Positions 5,263 to 6,231 of a DNA stretch of 6,231 nucleotides are shown in pieces; within the stretch, counting starts at the first letter, position 1; every line of letters starts with the position of its first letter. This stretch comes from an uncultured Oscillospiraceae bacterium (GTDB lineage: Bacteria; Bacillota; Clostridia; Oscillospirales; Ruminococcaceae): the NCBI GenBank assembly GCA_900552845.1, contig USBC01000114.1, positions 1 to 6,231 on the forward strand, written 5' to 3'. The translations under genes and the position numbers were made by a program. The notes below the pieces were generated by a model. The model was not told the DNA's origin and did not search any database. It saw only the letters and a list, made by a program, of their open reading frames with translations.

Positions 5263-6231
5263 ATGAAAGCAAAGAAAACGGACAACGGCAAGATAACCGC
5301 ACTATACGAGCGTCTTTCCCGCGACGACGACCTCACAGGCGACAGTAACAGTATAATCAATCAAAAGAAGCTGCTTGAAGATTATGCAAAATCGCATGGC
5401 TTTACTAACTGCGTCCACTTTACCGACGATGGGTGGTCTGGGGCTAATTTTGACCGTCCGAATTGGAAGCGCATGATTGAAAGCATTGAAAGCGGCGAGG
5501 TTTCCCATGTCCTTGTAAAAGATTTAAGTCGCGTCGGTAGGGATTACTTGCAAGTGGGATTTTTTACCGAAGTGATGTTCAGAGAAAACGGCGTGCGCTT
5601 TATCGCCATTGCCAACGGTGTAGACAGCGACAAACGGGAAAGCAGCGAGTTTGCGCCGTTTTTGAACATTATGAACGAGTGGTATGTTCGTGACTCCAGC
5701 CGCAAAATCACAACTGTTTTACGGGCAAAGGGAATGTCCGGCGCACATTTGACAAACCATTGCATATACGGCTACAAGAAAGACCCGAATGATAAAAACC
5801 ATTGGATTATTGACGAGGAAGCCGCCGAGGTAGTACGCCGGATTTACCGAATGGCGATAGAGGGCAAAGGTCCGTATGAAACCGCCCGTATTCTTGCGTT
5901 GGAAAAGATAGAAAGACCGTCCTACTATCTTGCACAGCGCGGCATGGGAAATCACAAGTCAAACTACAATTCAACCGAGCCTTACGCATGGCGCGGCAAT
6001 ACAATTTCCGATATTCTGTCAAAGCCGGAATACATGGGGCATACCGTAAACTTTCGGACTTACAAGGAAAGCTACAAGGACAAACGCTCCAAAGCGACAC
6101 CCAAAGAGGATTTAGTTATCTTCGAGGACACACAGGAAGCCATCATTGACAAAGAAACATGGGAGCGCGTACAGTCATTGAGAAAAACAATCCGCAGAAC
6201 TGACACCATCGGAGAAGCCAACCCCTTAACC
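5263..6231 (+). CDS. Large serine recombinase (TndX/TnpX-like), 3' end outside window
   Basis: 323 codons are open without a stop and run off the right edge. The full protein is expected to be about 500-600 residues. Residues about 10-150 form the resolvase/invertase catalytic domain: ALYERLSRDDD (13-23) carries the nucleophile S19 with Y15 and R17, and VKDLSRVGRDYL (85-96) carries the active-site arginines R90 and R93. GFFTEVMF (99-106) and the FLNIMNEWY segment (133-141) are typical of large recombinases from clostridial transposons. From about 165 the 'Recombinase' domain begins (CIYGYKKD, 167-174; EEAAEVVRRIYRMAIEGKG about 186-204). The zinc-ribbon and coiled-coil parts that follow in relatives are not reached. 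The enzyme would excise the element as a circle and reinsert it at a short-core target. The neighbouring gap and the inward direction match tnpX of Tn4451, which is expressed from a promoter formed at the circle joint. The catalytic residues are intact, so it is probably functional as far as seen. Confidence 0.95.
   Translation, partial: MKAKKTDNGKITALYERLSRDDDLTGDSNSIINQKKLLEDYAKSHGFTNCVHFTDDGWSGANFDRPNWKRMIESIESGEVSHVLVKDLSRVGRDYLQVGFFTEVMFRENGVRFIAIANGVDSDKRESSEFAPFLNIMNEWYVRDSSRKITTVLRAKGMSGAHLTNHCIYGYKKDPNDKNHWIIDEEAAEVVRRIYRMAIEGKGPYETARILALEKIERPSYYLAQRGMGNHKSNYNSTEPYAWRGNTISDILSKPEYMGHTVNFRTYKESYKDKRSKATPKEDLVIFEDTQEAIIDKETWERVQSLRKTIRRTDTIGEANPLT

Larger units (their letters stand above)
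5202..6231 (+). mobile_element. Left end of an integrated element carrying a large serine recombinase
   Basis: From about 5202-5246 rightward the DNA differs from the host genes to its left: lower G+C in sampled lines, more AT-ending codons, and a gene for a transposon-type large serine recombinase reading inward. The exact left boundary cannot be fixed without the uninterrupted site or the right end. It must lie upstream of the host ATG at 5201 and upstream of the recombinase ribosome binding site at 5247. No inverted or direct repeat is visible at this end. That is normal for this group, since Tn4451/Tn5397-type elements recombine at short cores (GA in those elements) without long terminal repeats. 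The GA at 5205-5206 is one of several candidates. The right end and cargo lie beyond the window. Confidence 0.72.

Noticed and set aside
5202..5360. N-terminal extension of the HEXXH gene to 5360
   Set aside because: The extra 53 residues would be antisense to the catalytic N-terminus of the recombinase and span the presumed insertion junction; the frame is open only by chance.

Overview
The window reads as chromosomal DNA of a GC-rich anaerobic Firmicute of the Oscillospiraceae/Ruminococcaceae kind (Faecalibacterium, Gemmiger or Subdoligranulum would fit). This is inferred from AAGGAG-type ribosome binding sites, high-GC coding, the gene families present and the type of recombinase. The species cannot be fixed from the sequence alone. 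Hand counts on 60-base samples give 37/60 and 35/60 G+C in host genes (2101-2160, 4561-4620), against 26/60 and 28/60 in the recombinase (5521-5580, 5701-5760).

Layout, left to right. Four genes run on the + strand: a Nif3-like dinuclear-metal protein (108-1202), a phosphoglucomutase/phosphomannomutase-family enzyme (1535-3034), and a tight pair of small proteins, a TfoX N-terminal-domain protein (3214-3555) and a DUF1697 protein (3562-4098). A strong bidirectional terminator (4114-4160) separates this block from a convergent minus-strand gene (4176-5201) for an uncharacterised protein with an HEXXH metallopeptidase-type motif. Immediately upstream of that gene's start the DNA changes character. 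A large serine recombinase gene begins at 5263 and runs off the window's right edge. This looks like the left end of an integrated transposon or conjugative element of the Tn4451/Tn5397 type. It appears to have inserted in the leader of the metallopeptidase-like gene, which now lacks a visible ribosome binding site.

The most unusual content is in the gaps between the first three + strand genes. The 1203-1534 and 3035-3213 gaps each hold an approximately 84-bp element that folds on paper into a nearly gap-free four-way cloverleaf: a 12-bp outer stem closing three adjacent hairpins. Almost all hairpins are capped by GCA or GAA triplets on the coding strand. A third copy is cut by the left edge (1-45). 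The copies share little primary sequence, but they share architecture, size, loop identity and a CTGCG core in the right outer arm. Two related hairpins differ by paired, pairing-preserving changes. I do not recognise a named repeat family that matches. Their function, or even whether they act as DNA or RNA, is open.

The host genes do not form an obvious single pathway. The Nif3-like and sugar-phosphate mutase genes look like housekeeping functions, and the TfoX/DUF1697 pair is probably co-translated. The recombinase is an acquired gene unrelated in function to its neighbours.
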